Assembly (NCBI RefSeq): GCF_008831285.2
Contig: NC_045150.1
Location: 15,995,362 to 16,059,361, forward strand
Length of the DNA stretch: 64,000 nt
Reading direction: 5' to 3'
Source of the DNA: Nymphaea colorata
Lineage: Eukaryota; Streptophyta; Magnoliopsida; Nymphaeales; Nymphaeaceae
Positions 35,076 through 46,564 of this stretch are shown here, piece after piece. Each line of letters starts with the position of its first letter. Position 1 is the stretch's first letter. The position numbers and the translations under genes were made by a program. The notes under the pieces are model-generated. The model was given only the letters and a program-made list of their open reading frames with translations. It did not search any database and was not told where the DNA came from.

Positions 35076-36350
35076 TGGCAACAGTCGGTCCTGGATTGTT
35101 TGTTTACACCAGATGTTCTAAAAACAAAATTTAAACTTAGTCGTGTGTTTGTTTGTGACAATGTACTTCTGTGACAACATATTGTATTTTCGGAACTCCA
35201 TCCATTTGTTTGGGTTGGATTGGGTGTATAGATTGCCCTTTCTAGGAGAACTTTGGTCGACCCGTAGGTGTATGTCAAAAATTGAATAAAACAGAAAAGG
35301 ATAGAGATTTGAGTGTCACAGATGTTCATTTTGGTGTTTGATTGCACCCTCATATGCTGGATACAAAGTGTCTCAAAGGTGCATTTTGGAACCATTCATC
35401 CATGAAAGCTATAATAGACTACAAAATGTGAACTGATTTGAGCTTTCACTGCATGTCTTAAAAACTGACCTGGCAAATTCTGCATATGTTAACGACATTC
35501 TTAATGACTTCTGTTAAATCTTCGTTCCTTTCTTTGACTGTTTAAATTCACATGCTTTGACCAAGGTTGATCGGTTTATTACGAAGCCAAATAATAAGTG
35601 AAACAGGATTTATCAAAAAGAACTAGCATTTCTCATGTTAACAGCCTCTGCCAGGAGTTCATTTTATTTTTCTAATATTTATGATCTGCTTTTTTTTACA
35701 TGCGTAATCTCTTCTCTCTCTCTCTCTCTCTCTCTCTATACACACACACACACATACATGCATAGATATATATATCTGATAAGAGTTTTTAAATTTTGAT
35801 TGTCCAGTAGGGATTAATCTCTCTCTCTCTCTCTCTCTATTGCATGACACTTGCAGGCCAGTCGGGATTAATTTGAGTGGTCTGTATCTTTTGTTATTTA
35901 TTGTCTTTCTGGAGTTCTGGGATTGGAGTTGGGAGTATGGATGTTAATGGATCAGATTCAAATAGGATACATCCTGAATTACATCTGTTTTTTCGGATAT
36001 TCACATATCCATATTCAAATTCTGATTCGAATACAAACAATGAATCAAAAATCCAATATCACAATCCGAATTTGAACATTGAATCAAATCTGGCTGATCT
36101 TCAAAATGTAAGAGCATTTGAATATAATTTTATTTAAAATTAAATCCGACTGGATCTGAATCTGAATCTGAATCCAGTTGGATATATATGTACATCCAAA
36201 TCCGAATCAGAATCCAGTCAGATGTTGTTTCTTAAACCCGAATCCAATCCAATTTCTTAATCGCATGTTAAATTTTTTCCCTATTTGATATTATTTGAAC
36301 TGGTTTGATTGGGTATCCAATTAAAATCAGATATGTTGACAACCCTAATT
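35076..36350. repeat. Segmental duplicate T, copy 1
   Basis: Aligns in order with 43320-44860. The left part shares TGTTTGTTTACACCAGATG-like text, GTTTGGGTTGGATTGGGTGT and TCATCCATGAAAGCTATAAT. The centre shares TTTGACCAAGGTTGATCGGT and CAAAAAGAACTAGCATTTCT. The right part is the ATCCGA-type repeat. Microsatellites sit in it at 35711-35754 (TC then CA) and 35818-35838 (TC). No gene. Confidence 0.78.
35930..36340. repeat. Degenerate ATCCGA/TCTGAA hexamer repeat
   Basis: A stretch built from variants of AATCCGAATCTGA-like hexamers, with GGATATATATGTACATCC in the middle. It occurs as part of T here and at 44450-44850, and independently at about 33060-33130, 37200-37500, 42960-43270 and 46590-46740. 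It is usually introduced by GGATGTTAATG. Probably a dispersed non-autonomous element; class unknown. Confidence 0.6.
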
Positions 36351-36399
36351 TGGGAGGAATTGACTCTAAAGTTCTCTTTGTTGGACTTTCACACGATAG

Positions 36400-36810
36400 A
36401 GTAGAAACCTGGCAAAAAGAGCACATGATGTTGGAAATATGTTGTTATGGTAAGGGCTGCTAAAAAAATACTTGTTGATGTAATATTCCATGCCAAGCAA
36501 GGTGGTGATGTGGAAATAAGGAGACCTACGAATTAGAGAAAGTCCCGTTTGTGTCACCAGCCAAGCCAAAGGCACCGAGTGTGGAAATAACAAACAATAT
36601 CGCTTTCTTTTAAAGAGCAGTAGACTTGAATCTTCTAACAATTTGAATTAAACAAAAAAATGAAGGCAAAATTTACTGGAAGAAGAGAATCTACAAAAGG
36701 ATGTTGCTAATTGTTCATGACCATAAGATTGCTTGGCACCAATAGTAGTATGTAGAATCAATGTACATCAACCATTTTCTATCCTCTTATGAACCAACAG
36801 ACTTGCATCG
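36400..36810. repeat. Block R, copy C
   Basis: Closest in word order to copy A (32690-33062): AAAAGAGCACATGATGTTGG, AAGGGCTGCTAA, GTGTGGAAATAACAAA, GAAGGCAAAATTTACTGG, ATTGCTTGGCACC. It lies between segment T and a GGCCTG-rich patch. Confidence 0.75.
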
Positions 36811-37400
36811 AAATCGAATGCATGAAGTTGGCCTAGCGAGGCCATTTGTCAAGGGATATTAATCAGTTTTATCATTCAATAATTTTAGAATAAAAGATAT
36901 TTTCTTGGTGAGCAGGAGAGACCAATGCGGTTACCCAAACCTGACCCATCTCGAACCCAAGGCACTGTAGCTGGCCTGACGGGCCCAGACATGTCAAGCC
37001 GGGTATAGCCCAACAACCTAATGGGTAATGACTGATAGTTATAGTTAACCTGTCAGGAGCCTGGTAGTTCCGACAATTTTTTGAATTTAAAAAAGAATTA
37101 AATACAATAAAAAAGTGAAAAGAAGGTTTGCTTCATTCTCTCTTGCATGGGTAAATTTAGCTTATTCTGGTGGAATTGACTAAAGGTTATGAAATTGAAC
37201 CAGGCCATGTACTCGGATTTGAATACTAAAAGGAAAATTTTCATAATCAAAATTTTCATCCCAAATCAGATTTCAAAATCTAAATCCAGTCTGAATTTGA
37301 TTTTTATAAAAGTTTGTATCTGAAACAGAATTTTGATCCCAATCCAAACGATTTTCTAAATGTAAGAGCATGAATGTAGGACTGTTATTTAAAACTAATT
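36810..37400. repeat. GGGCC-rich patch and ATCCGA-type repeat
   Basis: 36915-37050 has many CCCAA, GGGCCC and GCCTGACGGG words like 3468-4010 and 43710-43865. 37200-37420 is another decayed stretch of the hexamer repeat. No coding content. Confidence 0.45.
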
Positions 37401-38625
37401 TTGGCCTAAATCTGAATTTGAATCTGTTTAGATATTTATGTATACCTGATTTTGAAACCGATCGAATGTCATTTTTTAAATCTAAATCTGGTCTAATTTA
37501 TTAATTAAATATTATTTTTTCCTCATCTATTTTTTTAGGAATGGTTTCGGTGGATATCTTATTTAAACTGGAAGACAAAAGTGCCCTTGAAAATTAGTAA
37601 AAAAAAAAGTTACCCTCACATGTATGAATTTAGTGATGAAGCCCCCGAATAGACAAAACCAAAAGGCATCATTGGAAGTTCACGGCGAAGCCACGGCCTG
37701 TTGTGCTGACAAGGCCACGGCCTGTTGTGCTGACAAGGCCACGGCCTGTTGTGCTGACAAGGCCACGGCCTTCACAGATTTTGAGAAATGTAAGCTTACC
37801 TGTTGGCAATTAAAAAAAAAATCAATTTGTCCTGTATTAAAAATTTTATTAACAAAATGGACTATATGATTTATATGCAAATATAAACATTAAAAATTCA
37901 AATTTTCCAAAAAACGAATTAAAGAATATAAAAATTAATTAAGAATAGTATATATGTTGTTACGGTGATGGCAGCTAAGAAAGAGACTTGTTGATGTAAT
38001 CTTCCATGTCAAGTAAGGCATTCGATGTGGAAATAAGATGACCTACAAATAGAAAAAATCCATTCATGTGATCTGCAGCCCTTGCCATAGGCGCTGAGTG
38101 TGGAAATAACAAAGGATGCCGCTGTCTTTTCAGGAGCAATAGACTTGACACTTCCAACAATTTAAATTAAACAAAGAAAAATGGTTAATTTTTCCGGAAA
38201 AGAATCGGTAAAAGGACCTTAATTGATAAATGTTCATGGTCATAACATTGCTAGGCACCTCGATTAAATTCTAGTAGTATGTAGAATCCATGTATATCAA
38301 CCAGTTCCTATCCTCTTTTGAAACAATAGACGTTCAAGGCAGCTACCCATCATAGTCTGATTGGGACATTGTAAAGATCAGCTACGAGTGGATGATTTTT
38401 TGGTATATTGATCTTCTTTTCCCCTAATTATTAATTTTTTGCAATTTTTTAATTTACCATATTTTTTCTTTTTTTTCACACTCACCATATCATATGATAG
38501 AAAAACATCGCCATTTAAAAAGTGGAAACCATATCTGCAACTTTGATTTGTGACTGAATAAGGTTGAGATGTACTAATGGGAAATAAGAATTAAGGGCTG
38601 AGAAGAAAAATTCTCATTAATGAAA
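37400..38625. repeat. Block R, long copy D, directly upstream of pseudogene 2
   Basis: Uninterrupted counterpart of copy B. It ends in ATTAAGGGCTGAGAAGAAAA and joins the LRR relic within a few bases. This position supports the view that block R is former promoter or upstream DNA of the receptor-kinase family. It has gained a 24-bp tandem repeat (37691-37770) that copies A-C lack. Confidence 0.78.
37691..37770. repeat. 24-bp tandem repeat, 3.3 copies
   Basis: Units start CCACGGCCTGTTGTGCTGAC at 37691, 37715 and 37739, with a partial unit from 37763. The copies are identical, which points to recent expansion. The 24-bp unit keeps reading frame, so both strands are open across it, but this is a by-product and not a gene. 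Confidence 0.92.
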
Positions 38626-38629
38626 CCAT

Positions 38630-41334
38630 CAGTGGTGCCGCTGGTACACTGCCTGAGAGCTTGTTTAACATATCCACTCTTCAGACTTTGAGTTTCATGA
38701 CCAATGAACGAACAGGGCATCTCCCTAAAGATGTTGGCCACTTCCTGCCCAATGTCCAATTTCTCGCAATGAGTGACAACAATTTTGATGGCCCTTTCCC
38801 ACCTTCTTTTTACAATGCTACTAGTCTCCAAACTATCAGTCAGGACACAACAATTGAGTGGTCCAATACCATTAGAATTAGGTAGCTTGACACAACTCAA
38901 GCACTTTTACCTCGAACACAATGCAACCGTGAGCTCTCCATTTTCACATCCTTCACCAACTGTCGACTGCTAGAGGAAGTTATTCTGTCGCAAAGCCTTC
39001 TGAATGGCATTCTTCCTGCCTTTGTTGGAAACCTGACAACCACCTTGTGGAGACTTTATCTTTCCTCTAATGTAATTGAAGGTACTATCCCATTGGCCTT
39101 AGCCAACTTGACGAAGTTAAGTTCCTTATATTTGAGTTCCAACAAAAAAAAGGGGCTCATTCCACCAAATATTGGACAGATGCATAGCTTATAGCTGTTG
39201 GCTCTTAATAACAATTTATTAGAAGGCCCAATCTCACTTTCAATCTACGAGTTGGTCCGCATGTATGTTTTTTATATTGAACACAAGATGCTAATTGGGT
39301 CAATTTCAAGCTCTATAAACTCAAACAATTTGTCATCAACACTACCGCCTGGTCTTTGTGAGTTGAAGGACTTGTGGGAGCTATACTTGCAGGACAACTC
39401 CTGCACTGATCACCTGCCTTTGGGTCTCTGGAATTTTTCCATGATGATCAACATGGATATCTGTGCAAACAAGCTGCGTGGAGAGTTGCCTACATCATTA
39501 TCCAAGCTCCAAATGCTAGAGTATTTGAATCTCTCTCGGAACACATTTGATGGTCACATTTCCAAACAACTTGATCACATGCTAAACCTTGACACTATTG
39601 ACGTTTCCCATAACAAGCTTTCCAATGAGATACCAAAATCATTGGAGAAACTTCAACACATCCAGGTCGTTGACTTGTCCTTCAATCATTTCGAAGGAGA
39701 GGTTCCATGTGGTGGAAAGTTTGCAAACCTTTCTGTCAAGTCGTTCCTACGGAACTATGCACTATGTGGAGCTCCCAAATTCCATGTCCCAGTATGTTCA
39801 GATGGAGCGAAGAAGCACAATAATGTCAACATGCTTAGAGTTGATTTTTTTTTAGCAAGTGGGGGTTTTGCACTTGTACTCATTGTTTGGGTACTCATTG
39901 TTGTCACAAAATATAGAAAGAGGGGGTTGGAGAAACATGATCAGGAGGAGGTTGAAAGATTTCATGGAATAACCCTCCCAATGATCACATACAGAATGTT
40001 ATCTCAGGTGACAAACAAGGAAGTGAAGGCTTTGGTTCAGTGTATGAAGGAATTTTAATAGATGGAACAACGGTGGCTGTTAAGGTCCTAAACTTATTAT
40101 TTGATGGCGCATCAAAAAGTTTTGACATTGAATGCAATGTGATGTGCCAAATTAGACATTGAAACCTTTTTAGAGTCATCACATCTTGTTCCAGTGCAGA
40201 TTTCAAGGCTTTAGTTCTCCAATACATGCTCCTTGGGAGCCTAGAAGTCTGTCTACATTCACGTGGCCATCACTTGAATCTCTTCCAAAGATTGGATATC
40301 ATGATTGATGTTGCTTGTGCTCTAGAATATCCTCACCATGGTTGCTGGGAGACTATAGTTCTTTGTGATCTAAAGCCAAGTAATGTGCTTCTAGATGAGA
40401 ACATGACAGCACATGTTGGTGGCTTTGGCATTGCAAAGATGCTGGTTGGTTACAAATCTTTAACTCTTACATGCACCCTTGGAACCACCGGATACATTGC
40501 GCCAGGTACCAACTCTTTGTCCTATCATAATTTCTATGCTTGAACTGCTTCTTAGACAACTTGGTCCTGCTTACCATGGAGAGGAAGTTCTATCAACATC
40601 CATAATTTCCAAATATCAAGCTTTAATTTTAGATTACCAACCCATTGGCAACTGATTACTTGGATTTTATTATGAAAAAGAGAAAAATCAGATTAATAAG
40701 TGAAATGAATGGGGATGATGACTATGCAATTTTGCATTTGAATATGAGTCTGAATCCAAATAAGATGGTGAACATGAAACCTAATTCACACATACACTAA
40801 TGCCAGCAAGTTTCCCTTTTGAGTATGTTTCTTTCTTTAGTAAAATTTCACTTCCTCCTTATAAATGCATGGAAACAAAAAATAGAGTTTCATGTACAAC
40901 ATAAATCAAAATAAAATAATTAGTCCTAATTTTTTTGCACTGCTTTCTTTATTTTTGAAACCATCTCATTAATGACCATGTGCATTACCCTCTGACCTTG
41001 TTGAGTGGATGAATTAGAATTCAGGGCCGTTGGAAAGGTGTTGACCAAAGTCTACCGATGAACGTTTTAATGGGGAGTTTACTTTGAGGCAGTGGGTGGC
41101 TGAAGCGTTTCCGCTTGCAATTTCTGATGTCATCGATGATCATCTTCTGAAGCAAAATAACAGCGAAACCATTCTAAATGAGCTGCTTGTCATGATCATG
41201 GAGACGGGGTCATCATGATCATGGAGACGGGGTTGTCATGTCCAAGGAAAGCACCAACTGAGAGAATGGACATGAAGGAGGTGGTCGCTAGGCTTAAAAC
41301 GATACGACGGAAGGCTTCCCCTTTGGAAGAATGA
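38630..41334 (+). pseudogene. LRR receptor-like kinase pseudogene 2 (LRR-XII), lacks N-terminus
   Basis: Paralogue of the relic at 27419. It starts inside the LRR domain (LPESLFNISTLQTLSF near 38650) with no signal peptide or LRR N-cap. After stops and shifts the best frame runs from a GCT-ATG-free start near 39160 to 40058: several 24-residue repeats, cap CGAPKFHVPVC, and a membrane segment (FFLASGGFALVLIVWVLIVV). In the kinase the glycine loop reads GSEGFGSV after a small deletion, VAVK is kept, RH is followed by a stop at 40160-40162, the part missing from pseudogene 1 (DFKALVLQYM) is present, the catalytic loop reads LCDLKPSN and the metal-binding DFG reads GFG. Exon 2 (from 41018) has lost about 53 bp. 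Clearly dead. Confidence 0.92.
40506..41017 (+). other. Intron of receptor-kinase pseudogene 2
   Basis: GT at 40506 and AG at 41016-41017, 512 bp, phase 1, at the same codon as in pseudogene 1 (Pro-Glu-Phe restored on joining). Much of the intron text aligns between the two copies, for example CCAGCAAGTTTCCCTTTT and TAAATGCATGGAAACAAAAAA. Confidence 0.82.
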
Positions 41335-42424
41335 CAAACATAAACCAATCCTTTACATTTATTTGGAAAACAAGGGGTCTGCTTTTGCTTCTGACTTATT
41401 GCATTTCCCAACACAATGTTTATGACTATGATTCGGACAAGTCCCACAGCTTGGAGCTGAGCCTGTCAACATCCCGTTTAAGTGATTAAAAGAAGTAATT
41501 ATTCCATTTCTCAAAGCCACAAGCCCCAGATTACCATGTGATTGGAACAATTTCTAGCTCTCTTTGAAAACTAGCACCTCAAATTGTTCGGAACATTTTG
41601 ATGGGGAGCTCTCGTCTTACGAAACTTTCCCACAACAAATTTGAACTCCAGCTCTTCTCAGGCAATTTGCAAGTAAAACAGCAAATGTTCTTCCACTAGC
41701 TGTTACGAAAACAAACCAGTTGGGTCTGTATCTCCTATTCTAATTTGAAAACCATTTCAGATCCGACATTCATATGTATATGTATCAATTGGGATCCTTC
41801 TTCTATCCCACTTGAATATTGGACCCGCATTCTTATTCAGTTATGAAATCGCATGACCAATCTAAATCTGTCTGCTCCAAATTTCTGGATCCAAAATCAG
41901 GTGATCATGTGGCAGGTGCGCTTAGTCAATACATTGACATGCCTAATCAAAGTGGATTTGCAAAACCAAACACATGCAAAGAACCTGATACTAAGAGCTC
42001 ATGACGTGGGTAAGTTCAACAAAGGGATTTGGGTCAAAATCCAACTGGATTGGTCCGGTCTCCAGAATGGAGAATTCCTAGTACCACCAGGAAGCATCTC
42101 ACATCTCACAAAAATGCACACAGTTCTTCTATGATAAACTAAATGATATATAAAATCATTACCCACTAAAAGCACATTTATGCTTGCCTATGTTTTCATG
42201 CCTAACAATTCTAGAATTAACGAAAAAAGAAGAAGGAAGAAACAGGCACCCAAAGAATGTGCCTGCATCAAACGGCTGCCCAACTTTTTAAACACTTTTG
42301 GAGGTAAACAAATCTCAAACAACCACATTCTCAACAAATAATAGCAAAAATGAATAAAATGACCTTTTTGAAGAACTTTTTTAATGTAACAAAAAAAGAA
42401 AAAAAAGAAAGGGATAGCGTTGCC
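41335..42424. repeat. 3' flank of pseudogene 2, paralogous to 30446-31150
   Basis: Follows the flank of pseudogene 1 word by word, with an extra insertion around 41410-41640. The short open frames here are not conserved between flanks. Just upstream, in exon 2, a 23-bp tandem duplication (CATGATCATGGAGACGGGGT at 41191 and 41214) adds another lesion to the pseudogene. Confidence 0.65.
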
Positions 42425-42900
42425 AGCCATCTGCCGTCACAAAAGGCTTCCACTTTTGAATAATGACAAAAATAAACAAATTCTTTTTAATTTTTCTAAA
42501 ATAAGTAGGGTTGTTTAAATACTTTTGCTCCTGGCTCATTTCTTTTCCCAATGTCTTCTCAGAAAAACTTTCTTTGTTTCATTACAGAATAAACCCCTGA
42601 GACCAATGACGCCATCCCATCTCTTGGGCATCGTTGTGCTGCTTTTAATCTGCTAAGAAGAACTCTTATAGCAAAACCAAAAGGCCACCACCCAAATATG
42701 GAACCATTTCTCAATGTCCACAAGCCCCAGCATGCTGCTACGTTACGCAATTTTGGGTGTACTCTTGGAGAAGCTGAAGTAATATTCTGCAACCTTCTCA
42801 TTAAGAACATCATGAACAGTCATCACCGATACTCCTAGAGGAGTTGGAACTTGGGAGGACTCCAGACAACCACTGACCATGGTTTTCTTGAAAATCGATG
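42425..42900. repeat. Relic of a third receptor-kinase 3' end
   Basis: AAGGCTTCCAC..TTTGAATAATGACAAAAATAAAC at about 42445-42480 is a diverged copy of the last codons, stop and 3' flank found at 30420 and 41310. The text further on (CCCAATGTCTTCTCAGAAA, CCACAAGCCCCAGCAT) also follows the flank of pseudogene 2. No kinase domain precedes it. This suggests that at least three copies of the gene once stood here. Confidence 0.5.
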
Positions 42901-42949
42901 GACCTAAATACAAAAAATAAAAATATAAAATATTAGAAAAGTGAGAAAA

Positions 42950-43319
42950 TTAGCAAGGATGGATGCCAATGGATCCGATTCAAATAAAATATATTGTTGA
43001 CTGTTACACTCAGATTCAAGTTTGGATATAAATTAAAACAAGTTATATCCAAATTTGAATCCGAAATCAGATTCCACAATCTGAATCTGATTTTTTTCCT
43101 CATCCAAAACTGAAACCAAAGTCGGATTTGATAATTTGAATCTGATCTAAATCCATCTTTTTCATCCTAATCTGAATCAGAAATCAGATGTCACAATCAG
43201 AATCCAACCCAAATCCTATTTTTGTATTCATATATGAATTTAAATCTGAATCCATATTTTGAACTGAATCTGGCTGGGGACAAATCCATTTGTGTGTGTC
43301 AAGTGGATAGAGCTGTAAA
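42950..43319. repeat. ATCCGA/TCTGAA hexamer repeat, further copy
   Basis: Introduced by GGATGCCAATGGATCCGATT and consisting of AATCTGAATC variants up to about 43270. It directly precedes segment T copy 2. Confidence 0.55.
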
Positions 43320-43709
43320 GCGAGTCGGTTCTTGGAGTGTTTGTTTGCACCGGATGTTCGAAAAACAAAATTTAGACTTGGTCGCCTGTTTGTTTGAGGA
43401 GATGTAACTGTTTTTTCTGAACTTCATCCATTCCATCTATTATTTGTTTGGGTCGGATTGGGTGTCTATAGCACCCTATCTAGGACGAGGTATTAGTGTA
43501 CGTAAGAACTTTTGTCTGATCCATATTGGTATGTCAAACATTGAATAAAACGGAAAAAGATAAGAGAGTTGAGTGTCACAGATGTGGACAAAAGTGTGTC
43601 AATGGTGCATTTTGGGACCCTTCATCCATGAAAGCTATAATAGACTACCAAATTAAAGAAAAGACTTCCAGTTGGACTCTGATCCAGTGGCAGAGTGATG
43701 TTGTAGCTG

Positions 43710-43865
43710 GTGTGGGCACCCCGATGCGGCCCGATTTGGCCCGTTAATACTTAAAAAAATATCGAGCCCGGACCTGGGTTTCGGCTATCGGGCCAGGCCT
43801 GGGCCCGTTGGGCCAACCTGGACCAGGTTTTACTGAGCCGAGCCTGCCTGATGCCCAACCATAGT
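43710..43865. mobile_element. GGCCCG-rich insertion in T copy 2
   Basis: Dense in GGCCCG, GGGCC and CCTGG on both strands and absent from T copy 1, so it probably inserted after the duplication. Related patches occur at 3468-4010 and 36915-37050. The ends could not be fixed. Confidence 0.45.
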
Positions 43866-44198
43866 CTTAGCTCTTCTTATCACTTTCGAAAGTCCTTATA
43901 TTACTTGTAGCAGTTAAATAATTTTTCCATAGTGAAATAAAATGTGATCAGATTGGAGCTTTCAATCGTCAAATTTCAAGGTCATGTATATTTTGCATCG
44001 TCCAGACTATCAAATTTTCATTCCTTTGTTCGACTGTTTAAATTTACATGCTTTGACCAAGGTTGATCGGTTGATTACTAAGCCAAATAAGAAGTGAAAC
44101 AAGATTTATCAAAAAGAACTAGCATTTCTACTATCAACAGCCTTTGCCAGGAGTTCATCAAAAATTTATAATATGCTATTTTTTAAATACAAAATCTG

Positions 44199-44201
<3 letters not shown>

Positions 44202-44253
<52 letters not shown>

Positions 44254-44300
44254 CACACACACGCACACACACACACATACATACACACATACATATATGA
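44202..44300. repeat. (AT)n and (CA)n/(TACA)n microsatellites
   Basis: AT dinucleotides from about 44202 to 44249, then CA dinucleotides and TACA tetranucleotides to about 44300. Confidence 0.9.
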
Positions 44301-44860
44301 TAGACTTTTTAATTTTGATTATGTACCAAAGTTTCTTATTAGCTATCTCTATTGTATGACACTTGCAGGCCATAAGGGAATAATTTGAGGGGTTTGTATC
44401 TTTTGTTATTTGTTGTCTTTCTGGAGTCCTGGGATTGGAGTGGGGAGTAGGGATGTTAATGTATCAAATTCAAATAGGATATATCTTGAACTATATATGT
44501 TTTTATGGATATTCACATATCCATATTCAAATTCTGATTTGAATACAAACAATGGATCCAAAATCCAATATCACAATCTGAATTCGAATTTTGAATCAAT
44601 TCTGGTTGATTTTCAAAATGTAAGAGCATTTGAAGATAACATTTTTATTTAAAATTAAATCCAATCCGTATCTGAATCTGAATCCGAACCCAGTTGGATA
44701 TATATGTACATCCAAATCCGAATCAGGATCCAGTCAGATGTCTTAATCCCGAATCTGATCCAATTTCTTAATTGGATGTTATTTTTTTTTTCATATCCGA
44801 TATTTTTCGAATGGTTGGATATCTAATGAAAATCAGATACATTGACAACCCAAATTTGAG

Positions 44861-46500
44861 AGGAATTGGCTCCATATGACCTTTCAGCTATGACTGACCT
44901 GTCCATTCAATGACAAATTCTAAACTCCTCTTTGTTGGACTTTAACAGGTTATTTTTCATTTTAATTCTCCATGCTTTCTAACTTGATTTTGTTTAGCAC
45001 TCAAAATAATCTTATTTAATCATTTTCTTGGAACTATAATGGCTTGAGCTGCCTTTATCCGGCCAAAGATATCAGAAATCGTGATAGCGGCCACTACATG
45101 AAAACCCCTCACCTCTGGCAGGGCTTTTTTTCACCACCAACAGAGATGGATGAAGCTACGTACATCGTAACTTGCCTCCTTATTGCAACTTGCCTCTGCA
45201 TATGCTTATGTCATTATCTCGATCTTGGGTCCGTTTGGCAACAATAACAGTATGTAACTGTTCCACATATTTGTCCCAAATATTAGGCAGATTTATGTAA
45301 TATTATGTTACAACATTCCCAAATCTGTGCTAAATCCATTATATTATTGGATTGGCCGGTTTACCAAACTGGCAGCATTGTCGACTCGATTCAAAAAGCG
45401 GTTTTACTAATTAAGATAGACTTGGTGCTCCTTTGCCCAAAAGGTTGATGATGGTGGTCAGCCATTCCTAACTGAAGAGCAGTGTACAGAGGTTCCATTA
45501 TTGAAAGTGGTCAGGTTCAGACCTAAGACTTATCTCAGATCCAGATATATCATGAAGATATTAAATGCCTGACGTATATAATGCTACGTTCTAAACGGAT
45601 GAGGGGCCACGGGATTTTATCACTCAACAACTTCATTTATATTTTGCCTGTACTAAGAGCAGACAGTGGAGCAAGGCAGAAATGGTCTCATCAGCCAGAA
45701 GTTCAATCAATCTGTTCCCCTTGTATTGATTGACACAATTAACTACTTACAGAAGGCAGTGGAGCAATGTTCTATTGCATGCACGTCATCCCATAATCAG
45801 TTTGGTCAGGCAATGGCAAGAAAACTCATTCTAATTATATATACATGTGCTCCTTAGGGGTACTTTGACCAGGTTTGTAAAACAATCGTTCTAGTGTTAG
45901 ATGAACCTGTCTCAATCTTTGGGGCAAATTCATGGGACACTTACAAAGTGTCTCTACCACCAAATGATCCCTTTTAAGTCATAATACACATCAAGATTTT
46001 ATAGGCTCCTCAGGAATATAGTTATGTCTTTGATCTATTGGAAAACCTAGTTTCCAAAGTTTTATGGTTGTGACCTTATCATGAAGCTACTCATCTTTCA
46101 CCCCCATAAAATAGTTTTACGTTGACATGTCACTTCAACAAAAAAAAATGTTACTAAGAACAATCAAAACCACGGAGAATACACCCAATAGATGTTTTCA
46201 GCCATGGTCTTGCTCATCCTCATGGCTGTTAACTAAAGTAGTTGTGGTGATAACCCTTGTGGCAACCGACCTTCTGCCATGGCTTTGACTGTGGCTGTTG
46301 CATCTATCAGCCACAGTTTACTTTGACCACTTACCATGGTTTTGACAATCTATGTAAATAGCATATTAAATGCCTGACGAATATAATGGCTATGCGATGC
46401 ACAGTGCATTTACTTAGATTGACCCATTGAAGCCTTTGACATTCTTTGAGGTCTTCAGCAGGAAATTCTACTTAATCCTCATCATATTTGGATCCGAGAT
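44861..46500. other. Gene-free spacer with possible small DNA-transposon pieces
   Basis: CACTACATGAAAA at 45092-45104 has the shape of a CACTA end. 45226-45378 starts GGGTCCGTTTGGCAAC and ends GTTTACCAAACTGGCAG, a rough inverted pair as in hAT-type MITEs, but no 8-bp target duplication was found. Nothing coding is recognised in the rest, including the 63-codon frame at 45666-45857. Confidence 0.35.
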
Positions 46501-46521
46501 AAGCCTTACATATACATACAT

Positions 46522-46564
<43 letters not shown>

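Larger units (their letters stand above)
43320..44860. repeat. Segmental duplicate T, copy 2
   Basis: Second copy of 35076-36350. It has two private additions: about 43690-43865, a GGCCCG/GGGCC-rich patch that has no partner in copy 1, and a longer AT plus CA/CATA microsatellite (44202-44300) in place of the TC/CA run of copy 1. The right third is the hexamer repeat. Open frames made of alternating Ile-Tyr come from the AT run. Confidence 0.78.

Noticed and set aside
44144-44388. Open frames made of alternating Ile and Tyr (also at 5609, 7909, 12172 and 46427)
   Set aside because: Translations of AT microsatellites.
45226-45378. Second complete hAT MITE
   Set aside because: The inverted ends match only partly and no 8-bp target duplication could be found; kept only as a hint in the spacer entry.
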